Assembly: GCF_000835495.1 (NCBI RefSeq)
Contig: NW_015622543.1
Location: forward strand, 5,444,619-5,508,618
Length of the DNA stretch: 64,000 bases
Source: Cladophialophora immunda
Lineage: Eukaryota; Ascomycota; Eurotiomycetes; Chaetothyriales; Herpotrichiellaceae
Direction: 5' to 3'
Shown here: in pieces, positions 33,787-44,756 of the stretch
How positions within the stretch are numbered: position 1 is the first letter of the stretch
Layout: each line of letters opens with the position of its first letter
Translations under genes and position numbers: made by a program
Notes under the pieces: model-generated
Told to the model about the DNA's origin: nothing
The model's input: the letters and a program-made list of their open reading frames with translations, nothing else
Database searches by the model: none

Positions 33787-35251
33787 ATGGCGACGGGAAT
33801 ACTCAAAGTGAAAGACACCCAGGTGGTCGATGATGGCGGGAATCCAGTCATTCTACGAGGCTGTGCGATAGGAGGATGGCTCAAGTAAGCTCCATCAAGT
33901 TTCCGCTTTCATCGTCTAAGACAGAGACAGTATGGAAAATTTCATCGTGGGCTACCCCGGCCATGAATCCAGTATTCGTGCTGCGATGCTGGAGGTCATG
34001 GGCCAGGAAAAGTACGACTTTTTCTTCGACCGATGGCTCTACTACTTCTTCACAGAGGCCGACGCAAAGTTCTTCAAGTCGCTTGGTCTGAATTGCATCC
34101 GCATTCCTTTCAACTACCGGCACTTCGAAGACGATATGAACCCCCGCGTGCTCAAGGAGAGCGGCTTCAAGCACCTGGATCGGGTGATTGACCTCTGTGC
34201 AAAGGAGGGTATTTATACCATCCTTGATATGCACACTGTACCCGGCGGCCAAAGCCCCGGGTGGCACTCTGATAACACGACGAGCTACGCCGCATTCTGG
34301 GACTATAAGGACCATCAAGACCGAACGGTCTGGCTTTGGGAGCAGCTCGCTCGCCGTTACAAAGGAAATGCATGGATTGCTGGGTACAACCCGATCAATG
34401 AGCCCTGTGATCCCAAACACGTCCGCCTACCCGCATTTTATGCTCGACTGGAGAAAGCAATCAGAGCCGTTGATCCAGACCATATCTTGTGGCTCGACGG
34501 CAATACCTTTGCGGCCGAATGGAAGGGCTTTGACACTGTGCTCCCAAATTGTGTCTATGCCCTGCACGATTACAGCATGATGGGGTTCCCCACTGGACGC
34601 CCGTATGAGGGCACGTCTGAGCAAAAGGATAGATTGGAGGCGCAATTCTTGCGCAAGTCAGAGTTCCAGAGGACGCACAAAACGGCCATTTGGAACGGCG
34701 AGTTCGGCCCCGTGTACGCAAATCCCAAATGGGATGAAGATGCGGAGGCGGTCAACCAGAAGCGTTACAACATGCTTGGCGAGCAGCTGCGCATCTACGA
34801 CAAATTCCAGATCCCGTGGTCGATTTGGCTCTTCAAGGACGTCGGCTTGCAGGGCATGGTGTACACGTCGCCCGACTCGCCCTGGAACAAGCTGATCGAG
34901 CCTATCCTAGAAAAGAAGAAGCGGCTGCAGCTGGACGCATGGGGGAAATACCCGTCCAAGGAAGTCGACGACGTGATGCTGCCCCTCATCGGCTGGATCG
35001 ACTCGGTCTCGCCCACCGCGAAGAACGTCTACCCATCCACGTGGAACACTGCAAGGCACATTGAGCGGGCCGTTCTGCAGACCTTCCTGGCCGAGACCTT
35101 CTGCCAGGAATTTGCCGAGCTGTTTCGCGACAAGGATGAGGGCGCCCTGGAGAAGCTAGCCCAGAGCTTCAGCTTCGAGAACTGCGTGCAGAGGGAGGGG
35201 TTGAACAAGATCATGTCCGACTACGCCGCCGTCGCGTCCAAATCGACCTGA
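33787..35251 (+). CDS. Glycoside hydrolase family 5 (glucanase-like), intracellular
   Basis: Exons 33787-33884 and 33931-35251 give 472 residues. The (beta/alpha)8 signature of GH5 is clear. The general acid/base Glu190 is in GYNPINEP and the nucleophile Glu290 is in WNGEFGP. Supporting elements are LGLNCIRIPFNYRHF, YTILDMHTVPGGQ (strand 3) and YALHDYSMMGF. There is no signal peptide, unlike secreted exo-beta-1,3-glucanases, so a cytosolic glucoside or glycolipid substrate is possible. The C-terminal about 90 residues (from 'YPSKEVDDVM') are an extension beyond the barrel. Single 46-nt intron. Confidence 0.9.
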
Positions 35252-35693
35252 ACAGTGATTAGCTTAGGCAAAGAACAACCCGCATCGGGTCAAATACAGT
35301 CAGCGCCGACTTTTCGACGGCCATTCACACCGGTTCACTCCCCACGAGCGCACATGGTAGCATGATGCTCGGGCGTTTTCCGGACATGTTAGACCACTTG
35401 CCTTTCTGCCTCAATCTTTTCTTTGCCTAAATTCATTTCTTGGTATCGGAGTCCCAGGGTCGACTCCAATCAGTTGGGGACCTGTGGAGACACTCCGCGG
35501 GGAAATGGGGCCACAAGGCTGAGCTCGATAAGTGTTGTGGTCTATTCGTTTCGGCAGATAGTGGGAATGAATGCCAGTGTTGTCTTTCCCTATATAAGAT
35601 CCTTCTGGTTCCCATGCCTTTATGCACAAGACAGTCCCACTCTCTTACATAGTGAAAGCAAATAGCTTCTCCTCCTCGAGGTAAAGCGCCAGC
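35252..35693. other. Intergenic with TATA-like site
   Basis: 442 bp between two plus-strand genes. TATATAAGAT lies about 95 bp before the next ATG. Nothing else seen. Confidence 0.4.
35591..35600 (+). promoter_or_regulatory. TATA box of the sugar porter at 35694
   Basis: TATATAAGAT, close to the consensus TATA(A/T)A(A/T), about 95 bp upstream of the ATG. Confidence 0.45.
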
Positions 35694-37529
35694 ATGTCGA
35701 AGGCGGTTGCCGGCCATGACATCTCTGCTAGGGACGTTGCGAACGTCTCTGAAATCTCCCACTTAGTCCAGCAAGACAAGACGCCATGGTACAGGAAGAA
35801 GAATCTTCGGCGTCTTTATCTTTTTCTTGTCCCAGCCGCGTAAGTGCCGTCTTCCTCAAGTCCATGATAAAGTGCTCCGTTTGGTTTTGGTATCAGTCTC
35901 TGCGTCCCTGATATTTGTTTCCCGGTTGGAACAGACGCTGATCCTAACACAAAAAAGGCTTGGAATTGAAGCCACAAGTGGGTTCGACGGAAGCGTGCTC
36001 AACGGGCTTCAGGCTGTCCAGCCCTGGGAAGACTGTAGGTCGACCGGCATTCGAAGCATTTCAGACCCAGCTCATTGTACCAGACTTCAACAACCCAAAT
36101 GGCGCCCTCCTCGGTGTGATTACTGCGGCCTTCTCCATCGGTGCCGTGGTTGCGGTGCCACTCGTCCCCTATGTCAATGATCGCTTTGGTCGCAAGCCTT
36201 GCATCGTGTTTGGAAGTGTTATCATAGTCATTGGTGCGATCCTGCAAGCTGCAGCAGTTGACAGTAAGTGGCTGAAGGGCCATTTATTTCCGTCATCCGC
36301 TGACACGATCGAACAGTTGCCATGTTCCTGGTCGCCAGAATCATCCTCGGAATGGGAATCGTATACGGAATCAGCGGAGCATCCCAGCTCATTGCCGAGC
36401 TGACATATCCCAAAGAACGGTCTGTGATCACTGGTCTTTTCAACGAAAGCTGGTATGCTGGAGCCATCTTGGCCGCGGGCATCACCTTGGGGACATATTC
36501 TTGGGACAGTAACTGGAGCTGGCGATTGCCGTCGCTTTTACAACTCTTGCCCTCATCGTTGCAGCTCATGTTCATCTGGTAGGTAGATCTACCTCTCGAT
36601 GATGCAGACAAGCTGACGTCTCCAGGTTCATTCCGGAGTCGCCCCGTTTCTTGATTTCGAAAGACCGCCATGAAGAAGCCCTGGAAATTCTGATCAAATA
36701 TCATGCGGAAGGTGACCGATTAAGCCCACTGGTCGCCGCCGAGTTCCAGCAGATTCGGCAAACCATCCGCTTGGAAATAGAGAACACCAAGAGGCCGTGG
36801 AAAGAGCTCGTGACATCTAGTGTGAACCGACGACGAGTATTCATTGCAGCCTGCGTCGGCTTGTTCTCGCAGTGGTCAGGCAACGGTCTCGTCAGCTACT
36901 ACCTGAGCAAAGTCCTGGCCACTGTTGGAATCACCAAAAAGAGAACGCAGAATGAGATCAATCTCGGCCTTTCCTGCTGGAACTTGGTGACCGGCGTCAC
37001 CGGTGCTCTGCTGGCTCATATTCTTCCCCGGAGACGCCAGTACCTCATTTCGTACTGTGGCATGACTGTGCTCTTTGCTTGCTGGACTGCGGCTTCGGCG
37101 GTGTATGCAAAAGACCACACGAACAATTCAGCTGCAATCGCTGTCGTCGCACTGATCTTCATCTATTACGGCTTCTACAACCTCATGATGCCACTCACCT
37201 ACATCTTCATCTGCGAAATCTTCCCGTTCATCCATCGGAGCAAAGGCGTGGCAATTACACAGTTCTTCTCGCGAGGCGGCAGCTCCTTCAATCAATTCGT
37301 CAACCCCATTGGGCTTCAGGATATCACTTGGAGATATTACATCGTGTACGTGGCGTGGCTCGCGGTGGAGACCAGTGTGATTTTCTTGGTCTATCCCGAA
37401 ACACGTGGGCCATCGCTCGAAGAAGTTGCCGTGATCATGGAAGGTGACAAGGCCAAAGTCGAGGTCATTGAAGTCGGTGCCTCGACAGCCAAGGCCGGAG
37501 TAGGTGTACAGGAGGTCGAGAAGGCTTGA
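35694..37529 (+). CDS. MFS sugar-porter transporter with a reading-frame anomaly
   Basis: Exons 35694-35839, 35958-36034, (36057)-36263, 36317-36578 and 36626-37529 would give 531 residues. Family motifs: GFDGSVLNGLQ in helix 1, NDRFGRKP in loop 2-3, AELTYPKERS, IPESPRF, and YPETRGPSLEEV near the end, as in fungal lactose/hexose permeases. The frame changes between GLQAVQPWED and FQTQLIVPDF. Only a 22-nt GT..AG gap (36035-36056) restores it, and that is too short for a normal spliceosomal intron. Either a real frameshift (pseudogene), an assembly error, or an atypical intron. The rest of the gene shows no other lesion. Confidence 0.8.
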
Positions 37530-38277
37530 AACGTGTCTCCCAGCTCAGTGGCAGTCTGTTCAAGCTCGAGAGGGGACATACGCAGCGTATCCGGGGCGAC
37601 TGTTCTCATCGTATTGAACCTGCTGTCCAATCGGTCAGAAAACGAGATAATCCAGCGACAATACGCAAGGTAGAATAGTGGATCAATGTCATCACCTTGC
37701 GTTACGCGATCGGCACAGCGCAGCTTGTCTTTGCTTGCAGTAGAAGGTGGTTGCCTGCGACTGCGGTCACAGAGGAAGCGGGATGAGCTCTAAAGCCTCC
37801 TTATTCGTTGCAAGCCTCTTGGCCCCGTTTTGAAGATCCGTCCGCCGAGACTGTTAGGGTTTCGAGCCCCGGTAAGAGACCCCTGGGCCCAATGGAGGCG
37901 GCCAATGCCCTGCGGCTAGTGCCTAAAAGGACCTCTGATTAACTGATCACGGTGACCCTAGGGGTGCTGGTGTACGAAGCGCCCCTGGCTTCTATGGCGT
38001 CGTTTTGCAGGTACCCAGGCACCGCCAAACTTCAAGCGGGCATCCTTACGATATCGGTTGACTTCAGGCCGCCAACTGATCCTGCCATGGGTTCGTTAAG
38101 TACGTACTGGGACTCTCATTTCTTGAACCCCCAGTTCCCTGGACTGCAGTTGAGGGGCTTCACTGCCCTTTACCACCGCTCATGATGCTCGATTCACCAT
38201 TCAAATTATGACATACCCCGCTTCCGCATCAGCAACTGACCCTCACTTAGTGTCGTCTCGAGTTGCTCCCTCCTACA
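37530..38277. other. Intergenic
   Basis: About 750 bp between two plus-strand genes. A short frame at 37952-38185 has no domain. Presumably the promoter of the DUF2235-GTPase gene. Confidence 0.4.
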
Positions 38278-41200
38278 ATGTCCGCGAGGACGCATGTGAA
38301 GCGGTTGATTGTTTGTGTCGATGCCGAAGAGTACAGCGGGGAAGATGGAACTTCAGGTGCGAGAGGCTTTCCACGCCCTCAGCAAGTCGAGCTAACAAAG
38401 CCCAAGGCAACGGAAACTCTAGCAATATTTTCCGGATCCAAAGCATCGTCCCCAAAGGCCTCTCTATCGACTCGCAAGGTCGAGCGGTCGAGCAGATTGT
38501 TCGCTACTACCGCGCCGCTTCTGATGGACCCAGTTTGATCGAGAGGCTGAAGACCCGTGTGGCGACACCCTACTATGAGGATCAGATCAAATCCATCTCT
38601 CGTGTTATATGCGAGACGCTCGAGGAACCACAGGATGAGCTCTTCCTCTACGGCTTCGGACGAGGCGCTTTCATTGTGCGCGCGGTGGCCGGACTGCTCG
38701 ATACCATGTATTTGCCCAAAAGCACGTCGCTGAGATACTTCGACAGACTCTATCAGACAGCGGTGGATGTCTACAGAGCACGAAAGGAGGATGATAACAG
38801 GAATGGGCCCAAGATGATCGAGTTCTTGCGAACACATACAACCCGGCCACCGTTAATACAATTCGTTGGAGTCCTGGACACCGTGAAGTACACTGCCGAG
38901 GGCCACATGCATGACATCTCTTTTGTCCCATCCATAAAGAACCTCCGACAAGCCTTGGCTCTGAATGAAACACGCAGTCAAGTAAATCCAGAGGTCTTCG
39001 ATCCACCTTCTGCTCAGGATATGACGGGGAGAAGTTTCGTTCAAGCATGGTTCATGGGGTCAAACCAAGACCTCGGAGGCGGCACTCGAGAGGATGGCTT
39101 CTCCTTGTACCCTTTCCAATGGCTTCTCATCGAGAGCATGCGAGCTGGACTCGTTCTTCAATCCCCGCAGGAGGGGTCATTGCCTGTTGAGAGAGAGAGC
39201 GCCCTGTCCCTGGCATTTCCTCAGTACGCAGGCGATGTGCCAAAGCTCGATGGGAGTGAAAAGATCGAATGGCAAATCTACCATTCGAACGGCATACAAG
39301 TCAGCCTCTACGATCTGCAGACTCTGCATGGAGGGTTTACCGATGATAACCAAACGCACAATTTACAAATCAATTCTTCAAGTTCACTTTATAACAGCTC
39401 GCGCAAAGTTTTCAATTCAAGGGGATTCATCGGTTGGTGCGATGATGGTAAATAGCAAGATCGATGATTTCAGCACTCAGCCGATTCTGACAAGGCTACA
39501 GGCAGTTACGGAACGATAATCCACCCTTCAGTATTTTGCGTCCTGGACAGATATCCGCGATTCTACGAACAGTCTCGGTTCAAGTCCCTCAAGAAAGATC
39601 TCGCCGATTATCGAGACCGTTACTTGCGGGAGGAAGGGGAAACAATCCCTCCGTGGCTGGAAGGCCTAGAGCTGCAGGCGAGCGGTGTGAAGGCATTCCG
39701 AATACTGGTCTGTGGGAAGACGGGTGTGGGCAAGTCGACTTTGATAAACAAAATCTTTGGTGTTGAAATGGTAGGCATTTCTCGATCATCACTTCCGTCC
39801 AGCTTCACAGACTTACGATGCTATCTAGACCGAAGAGTCCGACAGCTACAAGCAAGGGAATCACGACATCAACGAAGCCTTTGAATCTCCCAACAACCCT
39901 GGATTGATGATTCATGATTCCAGAGGATGGCAAGCCGGAAGCGACAGGGAGCTTGAGTTGATTGCTAAATTCCTCCGCCATCGAGCATTTCAGAAGGATC
40001 CGGCTGAAGCGTTGCACGTAATCTGGTGGGTTTTCTGACGCCAGGCCCAAATTCTCGATTTGCTCACAAAAACTACAGGTTCTGCGTCGATTCGGACGTC
40101 AGCCGTATCGAGGAGGCCGATAAGCGGACCTTTGAAACCATTGCACAGTTTTCCAACCACGTCCCGGTCTTTGTGATTGGGACGAAAAAGGATAAGCTGA
40201 TCGCTTTCCGTAAGATGCAATTGCTGGAAAAGTACATGGAACAGACTGGCAATTACCCCGAGTCACAACGACTCGCCAACGAAGCAGCGGATAAATTGGC
40301 GGAGGAACAGTTTATGGCACTCCGCCAGGAGCTCTCTCAAATCAAGCATTACAAGGCCGATGGATACTGCTGTCTATCTAAGGGTCGGTAGTCCGTCAAT
40401 GTCGCGCGCAGGATCAGAATACTGACTCGGTCTGATAGATGATGATCAAGGGGTCAAGAGACTTCTGACGCAGACCCTCGATCTGATTCAAGATGAAAAG
40501 GTCCGAATCTTCGCAGTCGCGGCACAAGTCGTCGATGTCGAGCAAAAGATTGACTCCGCAATTACAGAATGCATGCGTCTGGGCCTCCACGCGGTCCGCA
40601 CGGCCATGGTCCCGCTACCGTTCTCGGGCGCGATAGGCACGCCGACTGTTGCTCGAATCCTGTGTCAGCATGTCCTCCAATGTTTTGGGTTCCCCAAGGC
40701 GTTGCCAGATGAAGTAGAAGAAATCATGACACGGGTGGTCCTCGGCCATCTCAAGAAGTTTATGACCGTGACAATCGCGGAATTTGTCGGGGTTGGAGTG
40801 GTGACTGCAGGCGTCATTGTCGGCACCATGGGAGCTGGCGGAGCACTCGCGCTATCACTATGCATCTTGGCAGCGCCTCCAACGGCGAGGATGTTGTTCA
40901 AATGTGCTTGCGACATGATCCTCATCCTTGAGCGAGCATTCCGGTACCAGGGCAAATATGTTTCGGTGAAGCAGATCGAAGATGCGGCCGTCTACTATAC
41001 AACAGCCATGACGAAGACGTTTGCTGGCAAGGAGCTCCTGCTACAGAAGCATGTTCATGATGAAGTCGATCGGCTAATACCTCTGACCAAGATATCCACG
41101 GCGACGAAATTCAACAAACTTCGCTCGGGTCTCGAGGACATTATTTATAAGAACCGATTTCAGAAGTCTGGACCAGTGAAGGCAGACGACAGGCCAAACA

Positions 41201-41586
41201 TTCCAGAACTTGGTGGGCAGGTAATTGCAGAGCTCGACGCAACAGCGAGTCCAGCTGAATTGCCTGGTGGGAGGAGCCTGCCTGCTGAGCTTCCGGCTGA
41301 GGTGAAAATCGCGTCGCCAGTCCACGAGAAAGAGGTGGTGCCATCAGGTATGGCGTCGGCCACTAGCACCACCACGACTACAGACGATCTACTCAGCCTG
41401 GAAGAGAAGACGACGATGTCGCAAACCCTCAGTGACCACAGCCAGTCAGTAACGCGACAGTCAACATTGTCGCCCGCCACAGAGACATCGGTGGAAAGGA
41501 CCAAGAGTGAAGGCGTCTTCTCCAGAGGTACGCGAAAGTTGTCGGCCAAATTGGGTCTGAGAAAGTCCAAGACCATGCAGATATAG
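38278..41586 (+). CDS. DUF2235 pseudo-hydrolase fused to a P-loop GTPase
   Basis: Six exons (38278-38356, 38401-39447, 39502-39770, 39829-40025, 40079-40383, 40439-41586) give 1,014 residues. Residues about 1-400 are a DUF2235 domain (KRLIVCVDAEEY .. LFLYGFGRGAF .. MGSNQDLGGG). The nucleophile serine of GxSRG is replaced by Gly113. Residues about 440-640 are a GTPase: Walker A GKTGVGKST (447-455), DSRG (495-498) as the DxxG switch II, and TKKD (566-569) as N/TKxD. About residues 745-780 form a Gly/Ala/Val-rich hydrophobic segment, possibly membrane-inserting. The last about 170 residues are low-complexity, Ser/Thr-rich and end basic. The ATG at 38278 is chosen because it precedes the DUF2235 start. 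The GTPase resembles fungal 'AIG1/50S-binding GTPase'-like proteins. Function unknown, and a signalling or defence role is inference. Confidence 0.85.
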
Positions 41587-42112
41587 GCAGGATATGAAGG
41601 GTGATAGATGTGTATACGACCAAAATGATACCCCTGGAGCGAGATCAGGGGAGTTTTCCCCAAACAGGCAATTTGGCGGAAGCCGCCATTAGCCTCGTAC
41701 GAGCTCGTACCAATGCTCGGGTCTTGGCATCAGCTCGCACAGATTTTCCTCTTTGTCCGCCTTCGCCCCAAAATCCCTCTTTCGGCGATGGCCGAGGCGG
41801 CGCGACATACCGTCTCAGCTCAGATCGTCTTATCTCAGTCGTCACAGCTTCAGCGTCGAATCACAAGCTTCATCAAGCAAAGTGAGATAGGTGCCTGCCG
41901 AGAAGACACTCTTCTGCATTGTACGAGGCTGCCGCAGTAAGTCAGTGACGTGGTAAGGATGATTCAGCTACAACATGTCTCCCCAAGCAAGGATATGTAT
42001 ATATACCTTTCAATTTCGCCAGCATTTGTGTCGCAATTCATCTCGAGCTTTTCACTGTTCAAGTCATAACAATACAGCCAATCTTCCCGCACAGTAAAAT
42101 CACACATCCGCC
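41587..42112. other. Intergenic with palindrome and TATA-like site
   Basis: 526 bp. Contains the 14-bp perfect palindrome GTACGAGCTCGTAC at 41697-41710 downstream of the GTPase gene, and TATATATA at 41998-42005 about 108 bp before the next ATG. Confidence 0.5.
41998..42005 (+). promoter_or_regulatory. TATA box of the xanthine dioxygenase
   Basis: Eight alternating T/A bases 108 bp upstream of the ATG at 42113. Confidence 0.45.
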
Positions 42113-43228
42113 ATGCCAGGAATCACGGTTTCGCCCATCACTCCGTCTCGACCCGGGCTCGGGGCACTCATCGACAACGTGGACTTGGAGAATCTCTCGG
42201 ATGCCGATTTCGAGGCCCTCCGCCACGCCCTCTACACCCACAATGTCGTCTGCGTCAAGTCGCAGGCGCATCTCACCCCCAAGGGCCAGGCGGAACTGAC
42301 GCGCCGCTTCGACCCGGAGGCCATGTCGTATGGCCACGGCAAGACCATTGACGCCAAGCGGTCGATCCTGCATCCCGACCTCAAAACCGTGCCTCACCAG
42401 CCCGAGGTCCAGGTCATCGGCAACGGTTTTGTGCCCGAGTACGAAGGGCTCGAGAACATCACCCTGAAGCACCCGCACCATCGCACGTTCCACACGACCG
42501 TCATCCCGGAGGACAAGGACCTGGATTTCACGCGCTTCTACCGCTGGCACATCGACGCCGCCCTGTACGGGGGCCTGCAACCACCGCTCGTGACGTCGCT
42601 GCTCGCCGTCAAGGTCCCCAAGGGCCGGACCCAAACCCTTCTCTACGACGACGGCAGCAACGACACCCTCCAGGTCCCGCTCGGCACCACCGCCTTCGTG
42701 TCCGGGTATACCATGTTTGATAACCTCAGCGCCGAGCAAAAGGAGTTCGTGCTCACCTCCAAAGTCGAATACGCCCCACACCCCTACGTCTGGATCTCGA
42801 CTGCCAAATCGCGGCCGGACGGGCTGGGCATGGTCTCCGAGGGAAAGGAAGTGCCCGTCGACGAACTGCCGCCGGTCGAAAAGGCCACCGACGTGCAGAT
42901 CCAGCCGATGGCGTGGCAGAACCCCGTGACGGGCCGGTTCGCCCTACAGATCCACCCGTCCGTCGTGCGCAAAATCCACCTGCGCGACGGCACCGTCATC
43001 GACGACCTGGCCAAGGTGAGGGAGATGGTGCACGACCTGCAGCGGCCCGGGATCGCGCCGCCGCTGGTGTACGCGCACGACTGGGAGGAGGGCGACTGCG
43101 TGCTGTTCAACAACCACGGCGTCTTGCACAGCGTGGTGGGCGCCTTCGACAAGGACGAGGTGAGGTTGTTCCGCCAGTGCAATCTGGCCGCGAGTCGGCC
43201 GCCGCTCGCGCCGGAGGTGCAGGCGTAG
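42113..43228 (+). CDS. xanA: Alpha-ketoglutarate-dependent xanthine dioxygenase (XanA type)
   Basis: Intronless, 371 residues. The Fe(II) facial triad of the TauD fold is His146-x-Asp148 in RWHIDAALYG and His339 in FNNHGVLHSV. Arg351/Arg354 (DEVRLFRQC) suit 2-oxoglutarate binding. These positions lie within a few residues of those reported for Aspergillus nidulans XanA, and the blocks LGTTAFVSG, YAPHPYVW and GLGMVSEG match fungal XanA as I know it. The enzyme converts xanthine to urate with O2 and alpha-ketoglutarate, replacing xanthine dehydrogenase. It is cytosolic, with no signal peptide. Codon use is very G/C-rich compared with its neighbours. Confidence 0.88.
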   Translation: MPGITVSPITPSRPGLGALIDNVDLENLSDADFEALRHALYTHNVVCVKSQAHLTPKGQAELTRRFDPEAMSYGHGKTIDAKRSILHPDLKTVPHQPEVQVIGNGFVPEYEGLENITLKHPHHRTFHTTVIPEDKDLDFTRFYRWHIDAALYGGLQPPLVTSLLAVKVPKGRTQTLLYDDGSNDTLQVPLGTTAFVSGYTMFDNLSAEQKEFVLTSKVEYAPHPYVWISTAKSRPDGLGMVSEGKEVPVDELPPVEKATDVQIQPMAWQNPVTGRFALQIHPSVVRKIHLRDGTVIDDLAKVREMVHDLQRPGIAPPLVYAHDWEEGDCVLFNNHGVLHSVVGAFDKDEVRLFRQCNLAASRPPLAPEVQA

Positions 43229-44756
43229 TCAAGTTACATGTCAGTATGGGGCTGCATGTATGATCAGACGGAGGAAATAGAAAAGACGGACAGATAGCTG
43301 GTTTGTGGTCACTTTAGCGTGTTTAGAAAGATGGTTTCAATCAAGACGGCTATTTTGCCTAGTGATACTCCTCAATGTTCTTCTCTACTCGTGGGACTCT
43401 GATCAAAGCAACTATCATTCCTAGTATTTCGTTGTCTCCGTTCCATTCAGAGGGCTAGTCGACAAGGGACACCAGCGGAAGGGGAGATCAGAGCATCAAG
43501 AAATGCATATTACCTAAGACCACCCTCGCCCAAGAGATTGGTCCAGCTTTTTTCTCCCAAACTGGCCTTGATTTCCCAAATGCGCTGAGGCTCACTCGTT
43601 TCCCAGATCCTCACCACATCACATCGAGGCTTCCCCGATGTCCCCGAGCAGGCGCCAATACTTTGGTCTACGGCTGGCGATCTGACACGACAGAGCCCAA
43701 GACACATCACGAACGAGCGAGGCTGAGGGCTGACAAAGGAGATGGGCGAGGTGGGTAGAGTAAGCGTCGAAGGCCAGGCGAGAAGCATCCGCGTTTCTTT
43801 GGCCGGTGGGACGGAGGAAGCAATGTCCATATATACCGAGCCCAGAACCTCGGGCCTTGACGAAGGCGCGAGAGTGCGAGAGCGCGAGACTTGTTCCTCC
43901 ACTCCTCCCTCAAGAGGTCGGCCAGTGGGGGGTTTCGATCCAGAAATCCGTGGGACGGCGGGGACGCTGTCAAGTAAGGCGGTGGGACGTCCAACATGTC
44001 AGCCATCTTCTATTCACCTGGGTGTGTTCGACACATTATTATTGGGAGAACGGATAGATGGCACTCGGGTGTGTATCGGGGGGGGAGGGTAATCCTGATT
44101 GAGCATCGCCATCGCAGTAAAGCATCCAATTCAATGGATACCAGTCGTAGCGCTTCTACGCTGTGATAGCTCTGGGGTGCATGAAATCCCCGGCCAGTCA
44201 CTAGGTACTAATGGTTACTCTCCTCCGCAGGCTGTATAACTACCTAGGTAACTATACCTTACACGAGGATCCCAACCCCGTTCCCTCCTCCCCGCAATTT
44301 CAGCCCAAGCAACAAACCGCGTAACCAAAAGCGTCTAAAGCCATCCGTCTCACACGAACCCGTCCTTTCCGTAACTTTCGTTGCCAGAGACACATGGACC
44401 AGAGAGAGCCTTGGTTTGCTTCGTTACTTGAACCCTAGCCATGCCCGCGCTGATGCGAGAGACACGAGCTGGACGCCTTAGGACATCCTCGATTGACTGA
44501 CTGACTGACCGACTAACTGGATGATATAAAGCCCTCAATCAGCTCTTGTCTAGGCCCTTTGCTGACGGACGCCCTCGTCTGTGACGTCGGAATAACTACC
44601 GCCCAAGGACAGAGATCTATATACTGACAGCCGGCACGAGATCTCAGCTATACAAATACATTCCATCTCCCTCATCCCTCCGCGCGTTTGTCTGTCTTCG
44701 GCATCTCCAACCAACAGCGTCGAAGCAACTACCAGAAAATCCCATATACGGACACA
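43229..44756. other. Intergenic, 1.5 kb
   Basis: No recognisable gene. Minus-strand frames at 43510-44006 lack domains. Contains a GACT repeat near 44495 and a weak TATA-like CTATATAC at 44618 before the GST gene. Confidence 0.4.
44495..44514. repeat. (GACT)n short tandem repeat
   Basis: Four to five imperfect copies of GACT/GACC in the upstream region of the GST gene. Confidence 0.8.

Noticed and set aside
35827..36180. Plus-strand frame continuing from the first part of the sugar porter
   Set aside because: After 36034 it leaves the conserved transporter frame. The helices continue in the other frame.
41697..41710. Perfect 14-bp palindrome GTACGAGCTCGTAC as a regulatory operator
   Set aside because: A single short palindrome downstream of a gene. 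Expected by chance at some rate and no second copy seen.
42059..42781. 240-codon minus-strand frame over the xanthine dioxygenase
   Set aside because: Antisense shadow of G/C-rich coding sequence. The sense strand carries the full iron-binding triad.
43510..43902. 130-codon minus-strand frame
   Set aside because: No domain, unusual composition, starts at a non-conserved position in intergenic DNA.
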